Below are positions 17,965 to 26,418 of a stretch of DNA of 64,000 bases, one piece after another; positions within the stretch are counted from its first letter, which is position 1; each line of letters opens with the position of its first letter. The translations under genes were made by a program, and so were the position numbers. Under the pieces are notes generated by a model. The model worked only from the letters and a program-made list of their open reading frames with translations, was not told the origin of the DNA and did no database searches. This DNA comes from Nocardia gamkensis NBRC 108242 (GTDB lineage: Bacteria > Actinomycetota > Actinomycetes > Mycobacteriales > Mycobacteriaceae). The stretch covers positions 62,001-126,000 of the forward strand of contig NZ_BDBM01000003.1 of the NCBI RefSeq assembly GCF_001612985.1. The letters are read 5' to 3'.

Positions 17965-18186
17965 TCAGCTAGTCAAATAGTCGAACTCCCCGGCCTTCGC
18001 GCCGCGGACGAACGCGTCGATCTCCGGACGCGTGTAGACGAGGAACCCACCCTCCGGGTCCCGCGAGTTCCGCACCGCCACCTGGCCGTTGGCCGTTTCG
18101 GCCACCTCGACGCAGTTGCCGCTCGGATTACTGAAGGAACTCTTACGCCAAGTTCCGATGATCTCGTTGGTGGACGTATCCGACAT
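17965..18186 (-). CDS. DUF397 domain protein
   Basis: 73 residues with family hallmarks: WRKSSFSNPSGNCVEVAE near the N-terminus, VAVRNSRDPEG, and a terminal FVRGAKAGEFD. ATG 18186 follows GAGGAG with a nine-base gap. DUF397 proteins are small partners encoded beside XRE/DUF5753 regulators; in studied Streptomyces cases the pair works in developmental control and has been compared with toxin-antitoxin modules. The XRE gene is 90 bp downstream. Confidence 0.92.
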   Translation of the reverse strand: MSDTSTNEIIGTWRKSSFSNPSGNCVEVAETANGQVAVRNSRDPEGGFLVYTRPEIDAFVRGAKAGEFDYLTS

Positions 18187-18226
18187 CTTCCCCACTCCTC
18201 GGTTACCGCAGTTAGGCGATTCGGTT

Positions 18227-18263
18227 CGTGCATATGCACGTTCAAACGTTCTTGCATTTGCAC
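18227..18263. promoter_or_regulatory. Palindrome and CTTGCATnTG site between DUF397 and methyltransferase genes
   Basis: 18227-18240 is the perfect palindrome CGTGCATATGCACG. Eleven bases later, 18251-18263 reads CTTGCATTTGCAC, related to the -35/operator core of the promoters at 16298 and 19410 and to 8369-8381. A further inverted repeat GTGCA-n7-TGCAC lies at 18419-18435. These are plausible operator sites for the divergent pair; the binding protein is unknown, one of the XRE regulators being the obvious candidate. Confidence 0.5.
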
Positions 18264-18512
18264 CAACACCGGACGATAGCACGAAGTTCGCCCTCCGTGC
18301 GCTCGCAGACCGGAGGCATCAGGGCGGCGATGTGAAACGCCGTTGCCTCGCCTCGAGAACAGCGAGATCAGCTCCCCGATCCACCCCGCTGGACGAGTTC
18401 GAATCTTGTAGTGTCGCAGTGCACATCGGATGCACCAGTCATTCGCGACGCCCCCACGCACCCACCCGCACGGCAGTGTCGCGGACACGTTATTGCCGAG
18501 GAGTACCACCCC

Positions 18513-19310
18513 ATGCCCGAAGACCACAGCCCCCTCATCCGGACCGACATCCCCCACTCCGCGCGGATCTGGAACTACTGGATGGGCGGCAAGGATTATT
18601 ACGAGATCGACCGCATCGCAGGCGACGCCGGCATCGAGGTCGATCCGGACATCACCACCATGGCGGTGCAGTCGCGCCAGTTCCTCATCCGCGCGGTGCG
18701 CTACCTCGCGGGCGAGATGGGCATCCGTCAGTTCCTCGACATCGGAACCGGCCTGCCCACCATGCAGAACACCCACGAGGTCGCCCAGACCGTCGCGCCC
18801 GAGTCCCGGATCGTCTACGTGGACAACGACCCCCTGGTGCTCACCCACGCGCGAGCGCTACTCACCAGCACCACACCCGAAGGCGTCACCACCTACATCG
18901 ACGCCGACTACCACGATCCCGAGCGGATCGTCAACGACGCCAAGCACGTCCTCAACTTCAACGAGCCCGTCGCCGTGATGTTCATGGGCGTGCTCGGCCA
19001 TGCCAAGACCTACGACGATCTGCTGCGCATCGTGCACACCGTGCTGGATGCGGTGCCGTCGGGCAGCTACCTGGTGATGTGGGACGGCACCGACGACAGC
19101 AAGGCGTATGTCACCCTGTGCGAGAACTACACCGGCACCGGCGGCACTCCTTACGTCCCCCGTCCGCAGGCTCAGATCAAGGCCGTCTTCGACGGTCTGG
19201 AACTCGTCGACCCCGGCTTCGTGTCCATCACGCAGTGGCGCTCGGGCGACACCGAGGTCGGTGAGACCCGGCCGATCTCCGCCTACGGAGCGGTAGCCCG
19301 CAAACCGTAA
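18513..19310 (+). CDS. SAM-dependent methyltransferase, DUF574/Methyltransf_19 type
   Basis: 265 residues from ATG 18513, with GAGGAG upstream. N-terminal signature HSARIWNYWMGGKDYYEIDR is diagnostic of this actinobacterial family. The Rossmann SAM-binding motif FLDIGTGLPTMQNTHE and VDNDPLVLTHARALL follow, then PVAVMFMGVLGH and a C-terminal VDPGFVSITQWR. The substrate is unknown for the family. Such genes commonly sit beside XRE/DUF397 pairs. It is transcribed away from DUF397 across a 326-bp spacer containing palindromes. Confidence 0.92.
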   Translation: MPEDHSPLIRTDIPHSARIWNYWMGGKDYYEIDRIAGDAGIEVDPDITTMAVQSRQFLIRAVRYLAGEMGIRQFLDIGTGLPTMQNTHEVAQTVAPESRIVYVDNDPLVLTHARALLTSTTPEGVTTYIDADYHDPERIVNDAKHVLNFNEPVAVMFMGVLGHAKTYDDLLRIVHTVLDAVPSGSYLVMWDGTDDSKAYVTLCENYTGTGGTPYVPRPQAQIKAVFDGLELVDPGFVSITQWRSGDTEVGETRPISAYGAVARKP

Positions 19311-19341
19311 GGCCCCTGAACATCAAACCGTAAGCGGCACA

Positions 19342-19385
19342 GCGGTGGTCGCCGGTCTCGCGCCGGCGGCCGCCGCCGTTTTTTT
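19342..19385 (+). terminator. Rho-independent terminator after methyltransferase gene
   Basis: GCGGTGGTCGCCGG pairs with CCGGCGGCCGCCGC as a 14-bp stem including two G-U pairs, loop of seven, followed by CG and seven T. It begins 32 bp after the stop. This is the only classical U-tailed terminator I recognised in the window. Confidence 0.85.
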
Positions 19386-19392
19386 CTCCGAC

Positions 19393-19439
19393 CGATCGTG
19401 CAGATGTACTTGCATCTGTAAGTGACGGAGGCATAGACT
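19393..19439 (+). promoter_or_regulatory. Palindromic promoter upstream of the 19534 gene
   Basis: CAGATGTACTTGCATCTG (19401-19418) is the second copy of the palindrome at 16289-16306, with CGATCGTG conserved immediately upstream in both. TTGCAT (19410-19415) and TAGACT (19434-19439) form -35 and -10 elements separated by 18 bases, exactly as in the first copy. It begins right after the methyltransferase terminator. Confidence 0.72.
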
Positions 19440-19533
19440 CGAACTCGAAATCGGGGAGGTACGCAGGGAGTTCGAGCTTGCGTCACCAGCACTTCGGCCT
19501 CCCCGCCGCATGTCGGACGCGAGGGGTAGTCGA

Positions 19534-19773
19534 ATGATCGAGCCATTTCGAACGCCCCGCCGGGTTGCCGTCATCGAAGGGGCCGGCGCCGAACCCTTGC
19601 GCCAGTACTCGGCAGCGCCCGAGTTCGCCCTCTCCGATTGCGGGGTCGAGCCCCGCGGCCTCACCTACCGGCAGGCCCGCGACATTCTCTACACCCACGA
19701 AGTCCACGGTCCGCAGTGCAGGCAATGGCTGGCCGCCGCCGCCTACCTGTCAGCGGGGCTGGACGACGAGTAA
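19534..19773 (+). CDS. Small hypothetical protein under palindromic promoter
   Basis: 79 residues from ATG 19534, preceded by AGGGG eight bases upstream; an in-frame ATG at 19510 lacks one. Sequence features: FRTPRRVAVIEGAGAEPLRQ, FALSDCGVEPRGLTYRQARD, ending AAAYLSAGLDDE. It contains two Cys and looks soluble and folded. I recognise no family function. Its promoter and leader match those of the 16434 gene, so both probably belong to one regulon of the XRE/DUF397 island. Confidence 0.7.
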   Translation: MIEPFRTPRRVAVIEGAGAEPLRQYSAAPEFALSDCGVEPRGLTYRQARDILYTHEVHGPQCRQWLAAAAYLSAGLDDE

Positions 19774-20013
19774 CCCTGCCTCGGCAGGCACGCAAGAGCC
19801 CTCGCCGCAGGTGAAGCCGACTCCGGCGCCGTGACCGGCCGGTAGCGCTTCGAGATGCGGCACCACGACCGAAGAAGCGTCATCGCGGAATGCGTCCGGC
19901 TCCCAGACGATCTCACAGATCACTCCCCGTGCACACGGCCCTTTCGTATAGTGATCGATCGACCCGGGCGCGATTTCTCGCACGCCCGGCGTGGCATTGG
20001 GAGCGAACTCGTA

Positions 20014-21275
20014 ATGACCTACTCCGCGTTGGATCTGTCCCCCGACTCGTCCGACCCGGTGCTGGAAATCGGCGGACAGCCGGCTTCGGTGCCCTTGCTG
20101 AACGCCGAGAGCGTAGCGTCGCACATGGTCGGATACTTCGAAAACGTCATGGCTCCCTGCCGCACCCTGCCCGGCGAGCAATTACGCGGTGACGTCACGA
20201 AACTCACCCGCAGCTGCCTGAACCTCGCTGCCGAGATGTTCGACCGGCGTACCGTACCGGACGAGCACCAGCTCGGCCCGGTCCGCGCGGCCGCTGCTCG
20301 CTGGGCGCGCGAGGCCGTGCCGCTGAGCACGATCCTGCGCGCCTATCACGAGGGACTGCGCATCGCCTTCGGTCTGGTCACCGCGCCTGCCGCGGCCGAC
20401 GACGTCGACGAGGTGCTGGTCGCCGCCGATCTGCTTCTCGAACTGCTCGAGGCGATCACCGCGGCGGTGTCGGATGCCTACGTCGACGAACAGCACCTGG
20501 TCGCCAAGGAGCATCAGACGGCGACGCAGACGCTCGCCTCGGCACTGCTCAGCGGTCGCGGCAGCTCGGCTCTGGCGCGGCAGACCGGCATTCCGATCGC
20601 GGAGGCCTATCAGGTTGTGGCCCTGTCGATTCCGGAACATCCGGACGAGCGCGATCCGCGCGTCGACGGGAACGTGGCCGCGCGCCGCAAGTTGCGGCGC
20701 TGCAGTCCGAGCTGGCCACCGTGTTCGCCTCCCGCGCACTCGCCCTGCTCAGCGCCAAGGGAGGGACGCTGCTCATCCCGTTGGGCGACGAGGCCGAGCC
20801 GGTCCTCACCGGCACGACGCTCGAGCTGCTTGCCGCTGCCGCCGAGGTGCCGCTCACCGCGACCGTCGTGCCGACCGACACCGATCAGATCCCCGAATCG
20901 GCCGATCAAGCGCACGAGCTGCTCAATCTCGTGCGCGTCGGCGTCCGGCCGCCCGGCCTCTACCAGATGTCGGATCTGGCCGTGGAATACCAGCTCACCC
21001 GCAGCGGCCCGGCCACCCGGCGGATCGCGACCATCCTCGACCCGCTCGACGCCCACCCCGAGCTGTTCGACACCATGCGCGCCTACCTCGGCAACGACAT
21101 GAACCGGCAGCTCACCGCCCGCCAGCTCTACGTGCACCCGAACACCGTCGACTATCGCCTGCGCCGCATCGCCCAGCTGACCTCCGTCGACCTGGCGACC
21201 TCGGCGGGCATCTCCCAGGCGGCGATCGCCCTGCTGGCCCGGGATCTGGACCGCAGCGTCGCGCGCAGGCTCTGA
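20014..21275 (+). pseudogene. PucR/CdaR-family regulator interrupted by a -1 frameshift
   Basis: The reading starts at ATG 20014 (GGGAG upstream) and runs in frame to about 20700 (229 residues), ending in ARRKLRR. The homologous sequence then continues one base back, from 20700 (LQSELATVFASRALALLS) to the stop at 21275. Compared with the relative at 1674-2654, which reads ARRKLRRVQAALADPLGSRA, one base is missing around 20695-20702. The second part carries the HTH_30 region (about the last 60 residues: LTARQLYVHPNTVDYRLRRI). It is either a sequencing error, a recent pseudogene, or programmed frameshifting; the coding quality on both sides is intact. Confidence 0.75.
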
Positions 21276-21377
21276 CCTGCCCACCGTGACCGAACCGTGG
21301 CCTGTAACGGATTCGTGCTGGTCACCGCGCCGTGAACTTGCGATCCTGGTAGTGCCCCGACGTCTGGATGGTGAAAT

Positions 21378-21812
21378 ATGCGAATTTCGGAGATCCTGCG
21401 CAGGAAGGGCAGCGACGTGGCCACGGTCGCACCCGACACGACCGTACGCACACTGCTCGCCACCCTGGCCGAGCGGAATATCGGCGCGGTCGTCGTCTCC
21501 CCCGACGGCGACACGATCGCGGGCATCGTCTCCGAGCGCGACGTGGTGCGCAGTCTGCACGCGCGGGGCGCGGAGCTGCTGGACACACCGGTGTCGGCGA
21601 TCATGACCTCCGCGGTGCGCACCTGCGCACCCGACGACCGGGTCGACGGTCTGCGCCGCACCATGACCGACCATCGCATCCGGCACCTGCCCGTGGTACA
21701 CGAGGGCAGGCTGGTCGGCATCGTCAGCATCGGCGACGTGGTCAAGAGCGCGATCTCCGAATTGGCGACCGAACGCGAGCACCTCGTCGAGTACCTGCAG
21801 GGCAGATATTAG
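21378..21812 (+). CDS. CBS-domain pair protein
   Basis: 144 residues, two CBS motifs: about 8-62 (TVRTLLATLAERNIGAVVVS, GIVSERDVVRSL) and 73-130 (VSAIMTSAVRTC, HLPVVHEGRLVGIVSIGDVV). Stand-alone CBS pairs bind adenine nucleotides and often act as energy sensors. Typical length for the family. Its 3' end overlaps the convergent PPOX gene by four bases. Confidence 0.92.
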   Translation: MRISEILRRKGSDVATVAPDTTVRTLLATLAERNIGAVVVSPDGDTIAGIVSERDVVRSLHARGAELLDTPVSAIMTSAVRTCAPDDRVDGLRRTMTDHRIRHLPVVHEGRLVGIVSIGDVVKSAISELATEREHLVEYLQGRY

Positions 21813-22240
21813 AACGCGCTGGGGTCCCCCAGATCGGCCGACAGCCAGTGCTCCGGCCGCAGGTAAACCGCGACCTGCTCACCGAAGGCCTCGGCCGCCT
21901 TCAGGTAGCCGTCGACCGATTCGGCGGGCAGATACCGCGCGGCCATCTCGCGGTGCTGCTCGTCGGTCATCGGGGCGGTCCGGGTTACCGGGCCCTCCAC
22001 ACTCACATATCGGACTGTGGGCTCGACCTGCTGCACCATCAGGCTGAAGCGGCCGGTCTCCCGGAGGTAGCGCATCTTCTGCGACTCCGGGCCGGTCAGG
22101 ACCCAGATCTCGCCGCCGGGGCTGTATTGGTACCAGATCGGGACGGTCAGCGGGCCACGGCCGGTACCCGCGGCCACCGCGAACGCCGCGACGTGCGGCT
22201 GCGCGAGGAACTCTTGACGCTCTTGCGGGCTCAGGGGCAT
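21809..22240 (-). CDS. PPOX-class (F420- or FMN-dependent) enzyme
   Basis: 143 residues from ATG 22240, with GGGGA close upstream. Split-barrel flavin-binding pattern: PLSPQERQEFLAQPHVAAFA, VPIWYQYSPGGEIWVLTG, KMRYLRETGRFSLMVQQVEP, RYVSVEGPV. Actinobacterial members reduce or oxidise small molecules with F420 or FMN. It is divergent from the PLP operon, separated by about 110 bp that must hold both promoters. Confidence 0.86.
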   Translation of the reverse strand: MPLSPQERQEFLAQPHVAAFAVAAGTGRGPLTVPIWYQYSPGGEIWVLTGPESQKMRYLRETGRFSLMVQQVEPTVRYVSVEGPVTRTAPMTDEQHREMAARYLPAESVDGYLKAAEAFGEQVAVYLRPEHWLSADLGDPSAF

Positions 22241-22349
22241 ATTCCCCAGGCTAGTCCCGAAAGTCATTGTCGGCGACAAAGCTTCGAAGTCCGCACCGAA
22301 AATGCGTATCGTGGGTGACGTCCGAGTTACCGGTGAAGGGAGCGTCGCG

Positions 22350-23633
22350 TTGCGGTCCCCTGCCCCGAGATCGCCGGTGACGCGGACCGACGAGACTTCC
22401 CGGCCACCGGCGACGCCGCCGGTCGCGGCACGGGCGCTGTTCCCGGCGCTCGCCGGCGCCACCGAGGTCTACCTGGACAGCGCCGCGACCACACAGAAGC
22501 CGCTTCCGGTGATCGAGACCATCCAGCGCTATCACAGCAACGGCACGGCCAACGTCGGGCGCGGCACCTATCCCTGGGCCACCGGCCTGACCGCCCGGAT
22601 CGCCCGGATCCGGGAACGCACCGCCGCCTTCATCGGCGCCGAGCACCCGGACGAGGTGGTCTTCACGGCGGGAGCCACCGCCGCACTCAACGCCGTCGCG
22701 CTGTCGTGGGGCCTCACGGCGCTCGCCGACGGCGACGAAATCCTCTACAGCGCGAGCGATCACGCGTCGAACGTGTACCCGTGGCAGCACCTTCGCGGAC
22801 TGCTCGCCCGGTTCGGACGCCGCATCCATCCGATCCCCTACCGGACGACCGCCGCCGGGGAGGCGGACACCGACGACATCCTGGCCAAGATCACACCGCG
22901 CACCCGGCTGATCACCACCGGGCATCTGCACCATGTCTTCGGCGGTCTCAGCACCCTGGAGGAATTGCGCGGCCGGATCGACCCGGCCATCCTGCTGTGC
23001 TTCGACTGCTCGCAGAGCGGCGGGCATCTTCCGGTCGACGTGACCGCGCTCGGTGCGGATTTCGCGATCTTCGCCGCGCACAAGATGTTCGGGGCGCCGG
23101 GCACCGGGATCCTGTACTGCCACCGGCGCGTGCACGACCGGCTCGTGCCGTTCCTGCCCGGCGGCAATTCCGGCATCGCCACCGATCCGGACGGTCTGCG
23201 GCCGGGGCCGATGCCCGCGCTGCTGGAAGGCGGCACACCCGACATCCCGGGCATCCTCGCCCTCGGCAGTGCGCTCGAGGTGCTGGAATCGTTCGGCATG
23301 GATGTCATCGCCGCGCACAATCGTGCCCTGACCCTGCGCCTGATCGACGGGCTGCGACCGATCCCCGGCCTGGAGTTCCTGCCCGGTCCGGCGCATGCCG
23401 CGTGCGAGGTCGGCTACGGCATCGTCTCCTTCACCCTGGACGGGATCTCGGCTACCGACGCGGGATTCGTCCTGAGCGAACTGGGTTTCCTGGTGCGCAC
23501 CGGCGCGCACTGCGTCCCCGCCGACACCGACGGCGCGGGCTCGGTGCGGGTCAGCACGCACATCTACAACACGCCCGACGAGATCGACCGATTCGTCGCG
23601 TGCGTGCGAACCATCGCCGAGGAGGTCACGTGA
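22350..23633 (+). CDS. SufS/CsdA-like PLP-dependent aminotransferase class V
   Basis: 427 residues if started at TTG 22350, which has GAAGGGAG eight bases upstream; ATG 22302 has no visible ribosome site. Fold type I PLP enzyme: VYLDSAATTQKP, ASDHASNVYPWQ, TTGHLHHVFGG, FDCSQSGGHLPVDV, and the PLP lysine in AAHKMFGAPGTG (about Lys245). The catalytic-Cys loop reads RTGAHCV (about Cys388), corresponding to the SufS RxGxHC site, so persulfide chemistry is plausible. The canonical SufS partners are absent; it is the first gene of a four-gene overlapping operon, suggesting a dedicated sulfur donor or a cyclic amino-acid lyase. Confidence 0.86.
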   Translation: MRSPAPRSPVTRTDETSRPPATPPVAARALFPALAGATEVYLDSAATTQKPLPVIETIQRYHSNGTANVGRGTYPWATGLTARIARIRERTAAFIGAEHPDEVVFTAGATAALNAVALSWGLTALADGDEILYSASDHASNVYPWQHLRGLLARFGRRIHPIPYRTTAAGEADTDDILAKITPRTRLITTGHLHHVFGGLSTLEELRGRIDPAILLCFDCSQSGGHLPVDVTALGADFAIFAAHKMFGAPGTGILYCHRRVHDRLVPFLPGGNSGIATDPDGLRPGPMPALLEGGTPDIPGILALGSALEVLESFGMDVIAAHNRALTLRLIDGLRPIPGLEFLPGPAHAACEVGYGIVSFTLDGISATDAGFVLSELGFLVRTGAHCVPADTDGAGSVRVSTHIYNTPDEIDRFVACVRTIAEEVT

Positions 23634-24916
23634 GTAACGACATCCCCCGCTACGACCGGCGGGCCGCGTCCAGGGTGCTGGCGCACTTGGTGCAGCCCGG
23701 GTCGCACAGCGCGCTCGCGCCCGCTCCCCCGCCGCGGCGATTCGAATTCACCTGCGCCGAATTGCGTCCCGAGCCCGACAGCCATCTCACCTATTCCCAG
23801 CGGCTGTATCTGGAGCGGTTCATGCGGCCGTGCCGCGCGGATCAGGTGACCAGCGCGACGCACCGGATGGCGTGGACCGACAGCGACGGCATCCCGAACA
23901 CCGGGCACTTCCGCGCCGGCGGCCTCGGGCCCTCGGTGCCGATCGCGATGCGGGAGACCGTGCTGGCGCTGTGGCACCAGCTCGACGCCGATCCGGCCTT
24001 CGCCGCGCGGATCGCGGCGCTCGGGCCGGGCGAACACGCCGTGCTGGCGGGCACGACCACCGACCACGATCCGCGCGACATCTTCCGGGTGGGCATCGAG
24101 GCGGCGGGGCGCGTACTCGCCCAGCACGCGCTGCTGGCCGCGCAGACCCCCTACCGCGATGCCGCCGAGTTCGCCGAGGGCCTGCGGGCTTCCGGAATCT
24201 TCGCCGCGGTGGCCACTCGATGGTTCTGGGAGCTGCAGGCCTCGACCTATCGGCGGGGCATGATCCCGGTGACGCTCGTCGCACAGCCCGACGGCACCGT
24301 TCGCTATTCGGCGGAGACGGTCGCGACCCTGCGCGCCATGAAGGACGCCACCATCGCCGACGCGCACGCCGTGATGGAGCGCGCCACCACGGTCGAAGGT
24401 CTCACGGTCGCCGAGGCGATCGCCAAGTATCACGACGACCTGGACCTGATCTCCCGGCAGTACGCACTGCTGCCCGCCGGCAGTCATCCGGCCTGCCTGG
24501 CGGCCACGCCGCATCAGCTCGACAGCGGGCATGTCAGTATCCTGCCGTCGCTGGTCGACCGGTTCGTCGCGACGTTCACCGAGATCGTGGGCCGCATCGA
24601 GGTCGCGGAGGTGAGCGCCGAGCTCGACGAGGCGAGCGCCGACCGTGCCGCCACCGCCGAGGATCAGGTGTTCTACGTGCCGGATATGACATGCAAACAC
24701 TGCGTCCGCACGATCGGCGGGGTCCTGGAATCGATGGACATCCGCGTGGTGGAGATCGATCTGGACAGCAAACGCGTGGTGGCCGAGTTCCGCAGCCCGC
24801 GCAATCGCGCCCGGGCCTTCGAAGCGATCCGGGACGGCGGCTACAACCCGGTCGCCGAACGCCCCGACGGCGCCACGCGGGCATCGGTCACCGAGGCATC
24901 GGAAGCCGCCGTATGA
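23630..24916 (+). CDS. Unknown protein with C-terminal heavy-metal-associated (HMA) domain
   Basis: 428 residues. The GTG start overlaps the previous stop (GTGA), after GAGGAGG. Residues 1-340 form a mostly helical domain I do not recognise; it contains TDHDPRDIF, TRWFWELQAST and ISRQYALLPAGSHPAC. From about 347 an HMA domain follows with the metal-binding MTCKHC at 353-358 and the usual TIGGVLESMDIRVVEIDLDS pattern. HMA domains bind Cu(I), Zn or Cd. Fusion to a large unknown domain within a PLP-enzyme operon implies a metal-linked biosynthetic or chaperone role, which is inference. Cytosolic: no signal or membrane segment. Confidence 0.8.
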   Translation: MSNDIPRYDRRAASRVLAHLVQPGSHSALAPAPPPRRFEFTCAELRPEPDSHLTYSQRLYLERFMRPCRADQVTSATHRMAWTDSDGIPNTGHFRAGGLGPSVPIAMRETVLALWHQLDADPAFAARIAALGPGEHAVLAGTTTDHDPRDIFRVGIEAAGRVLAQHALLAAQTPYRDAAEFAEGLRASGIFAAVATRWFWELQASTYRRGMIPVTLVAQPDGTVRYSAETVATLRAMKDATIADAHAVMERATTVEGLTVAEAIAKYHDDLDLISRQYALLPAGSHPACLAATPHQLDSGHVSILPSLVDRFVATFTEIVGRIEVAEVSAELDEASADRAATAEDQVFYVPDMTCKHCVRTIGGVLESMDIRVVEIDLDSKRVVAEFRSPRNRARAFEAIRDGGYNPVAERPDGATRASVTEASEAAV

Positions 24917-26418
24917 CGCCTCGGCCGCCCGCGCTGCCCGCGAAGCTGCATCCGATGGTCCGCGCCTTTCTCGACACCCCCGGCCTCGCGACGGAAACAC
25001 GGGCGAGTTTCGGATCCCCGATACATCTGGTGTTCCCGCAGGTCTACTCGGAAAATCTGCTCCGTCTGCGCACAGTGCTGGAGCGACGCCTGTCCGGGCA
25101 CCGAATCTGCTACGCGCACAAGGTGAATCAGTCTCGCGCGTTCGTCCGCACAGCCGAGCGCGCGGGCATCGCCGTCGACGTCGCGTCACCGCACGAGCTG
25201 TCCAGCGCCCTCGCCGCCGGGTTCGGTCCGGCGCGTATCGAGGTCACCGGGCCGAAAGGGGAAGTATTCCTGCGCGAGCTCCTCGACCGCGGAGTGACGA
25301 TCAACGTGGACAACCTGTGGGAACTGGGCCGCATCGCGGAACTGGCCGCCGAGAATGCGGAAATACCGGTGCTGCTACGGGTTTCCGGTATCGGCACGGG
25401 ACAGGTGAGCCGGTTCGGGATGCCGGTCGCGCATGTCGAGCAGGCGTTCGATCTGCTGTCGGTACGGCGCGGGCGAATCGCCTTTCTAGGGTTCGCCTTT
25501 CACCTCGACTCCGGTGATCTCGGCGAACGCGTCCGGGCGATCGATGCCTGCCTGCGCCTGATCGAGCGAGCCTACGATCGCGGGCTCGCCCCTTCGGTGC
25601 TCGATATCGGCGGCGGCTTCCGGCAGGTGTTCACCGCCGACGCCGAACGGTTCGACGCCTATGTGCTGGCGCTGCGTGAGTCGCTGCTCGGCCGTGGGGA
25701 ACCGATGACCTGGGGCAGTAACACCTTCGGCTATCACGTCGCGGGTGGCGCCGTGCACGGCACACCGGTGTTCCACAAATACGCCAACACCGTTCCCGCC
25801 GACCGCATGCTCGCCGATCTTCTCGACGCGCCGCTGGAGCGGCACGGCGGGCGGACAGTCGCGCAGGTAGCGGGCGACAATCTGCTGGAGATATGGCTCG
25901 AGCCGGGCAAGGCGCTGGTCGACCACGCGGGCATCACGCTGGCCACGGTCGAGTTCGTCAAGGAGGTCGCCGACGGCAGCGTGCTGGTGCACGTCGATCT
26001 CAGCCGCGATGCCGTGACGCCCGCCGACCAGGAGGTCATGGTCGACCCGATACTGCTGCCCGGCGCGGGCGTCGCCGCAGGCACCGACCGCGCGGAGGGC
26101 CCGGTCGGCGTCTACATCGCCGGACGGTTGTGCCTGGAGCGAGACCTGATCACCAATCACAAGGTGTGGCTGCCCGTCCGCCCCGTGCCGGGCGACACGG
26201 TGGTGTTCCCGAACACCGCCGCCTATCACATGGACCTGTCCGCGGCGACGGCCTCCATGCATCCGCTTCCCGCGAAGCTCGCGGTCACCCGGGCGCCCGA
26301 TGGATTCCGGATCGTCCCCGACACCGCCTACGAACCCGACTTCCCCGTCGAGTCGTCGGGGGCGCGTCCTCTCGCGACGCACGCCGCAGGCCCGGTTCGA
26401 TCGGTCGAGGCCTCCTGA
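24913..26418 (+). CDS. Y4yA-type PLP-dependent decarboxylase (Orn/DAP/Arg decarboxylase 2 family)
   Basis: 501 residues; ATG overlaps the upstream stop (ATGA). Fold type III alanine-racemase-like barrel: PLP lysine in CYAHKVNQ (Lys70), HLDSGD, the phosphate-binding GGGFRQVF, EPGKALVDHAG near 340, and the C-terminal AAYHMDLSA strand. Y4yA-like proteins resemble diaminopimelate decarboxylase and are found in specialised-metabolite loci. The C-terminus is longer than in LysA. In this operon it might decarboxylate an amino acid or a conjugate made by the cysteine-synthase-like enzyme, comparable in outline to siderophore pathways with SbnA- and SbnH-type enzymes. Confidence 0.85.
   Translation: MTPRPPALPAKLHPMVRAFLDTPGLATETRASFGSPIHLVFPQVYSENLLRLRTVLERRLSGHRICYAHKVNQSRAFVRTAERAGIAVDVASPHELSSALAAGFGPARIEVTGPKGEVFLRELLDRGVTINVDNLWELGRIAELAAENAEIPVLLRVSGIGTGQVSRFGMPVAHVEQAFDLLSVRRGRIAFLGFAFHLDSGDLGERVRAIDACLRLIERAYDRGLAPSVLDIGGGFRQVFTADAERFDAYVLALRESLLGRGEPMTWGSNTFGYHVAGGAVHGTPVFHKYANTVPADRMLADLLDAPLERHGGRTVAQVAGDNLLEIWLEPGKALVDHAGITLATVEFVKEVADGSVLVHVDLSRDAVTPADQEVMVDPILLPGAGVAAGTDRAEGPVGVYIAGRLCLERDLITNHKVWLPVRPVPGDTVVFPNTAAYHMDLSAATASMHPLPAKLAVTRAPDGFRIVPDTAYEPDFPVESSGARPLATHAAGPVRSVEAS

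Noticed and set aside
19750..19940. Possible small minus-strand protein (VVVPHLEALPAGHGAGVG, FTCGEGSCVPAEAGLL)
   Set aside because: The peptide looks fairly natural, but its only start (GTG) has the ribosome site too close, and it overlaps the end of the 19534 gene; not enough to call.
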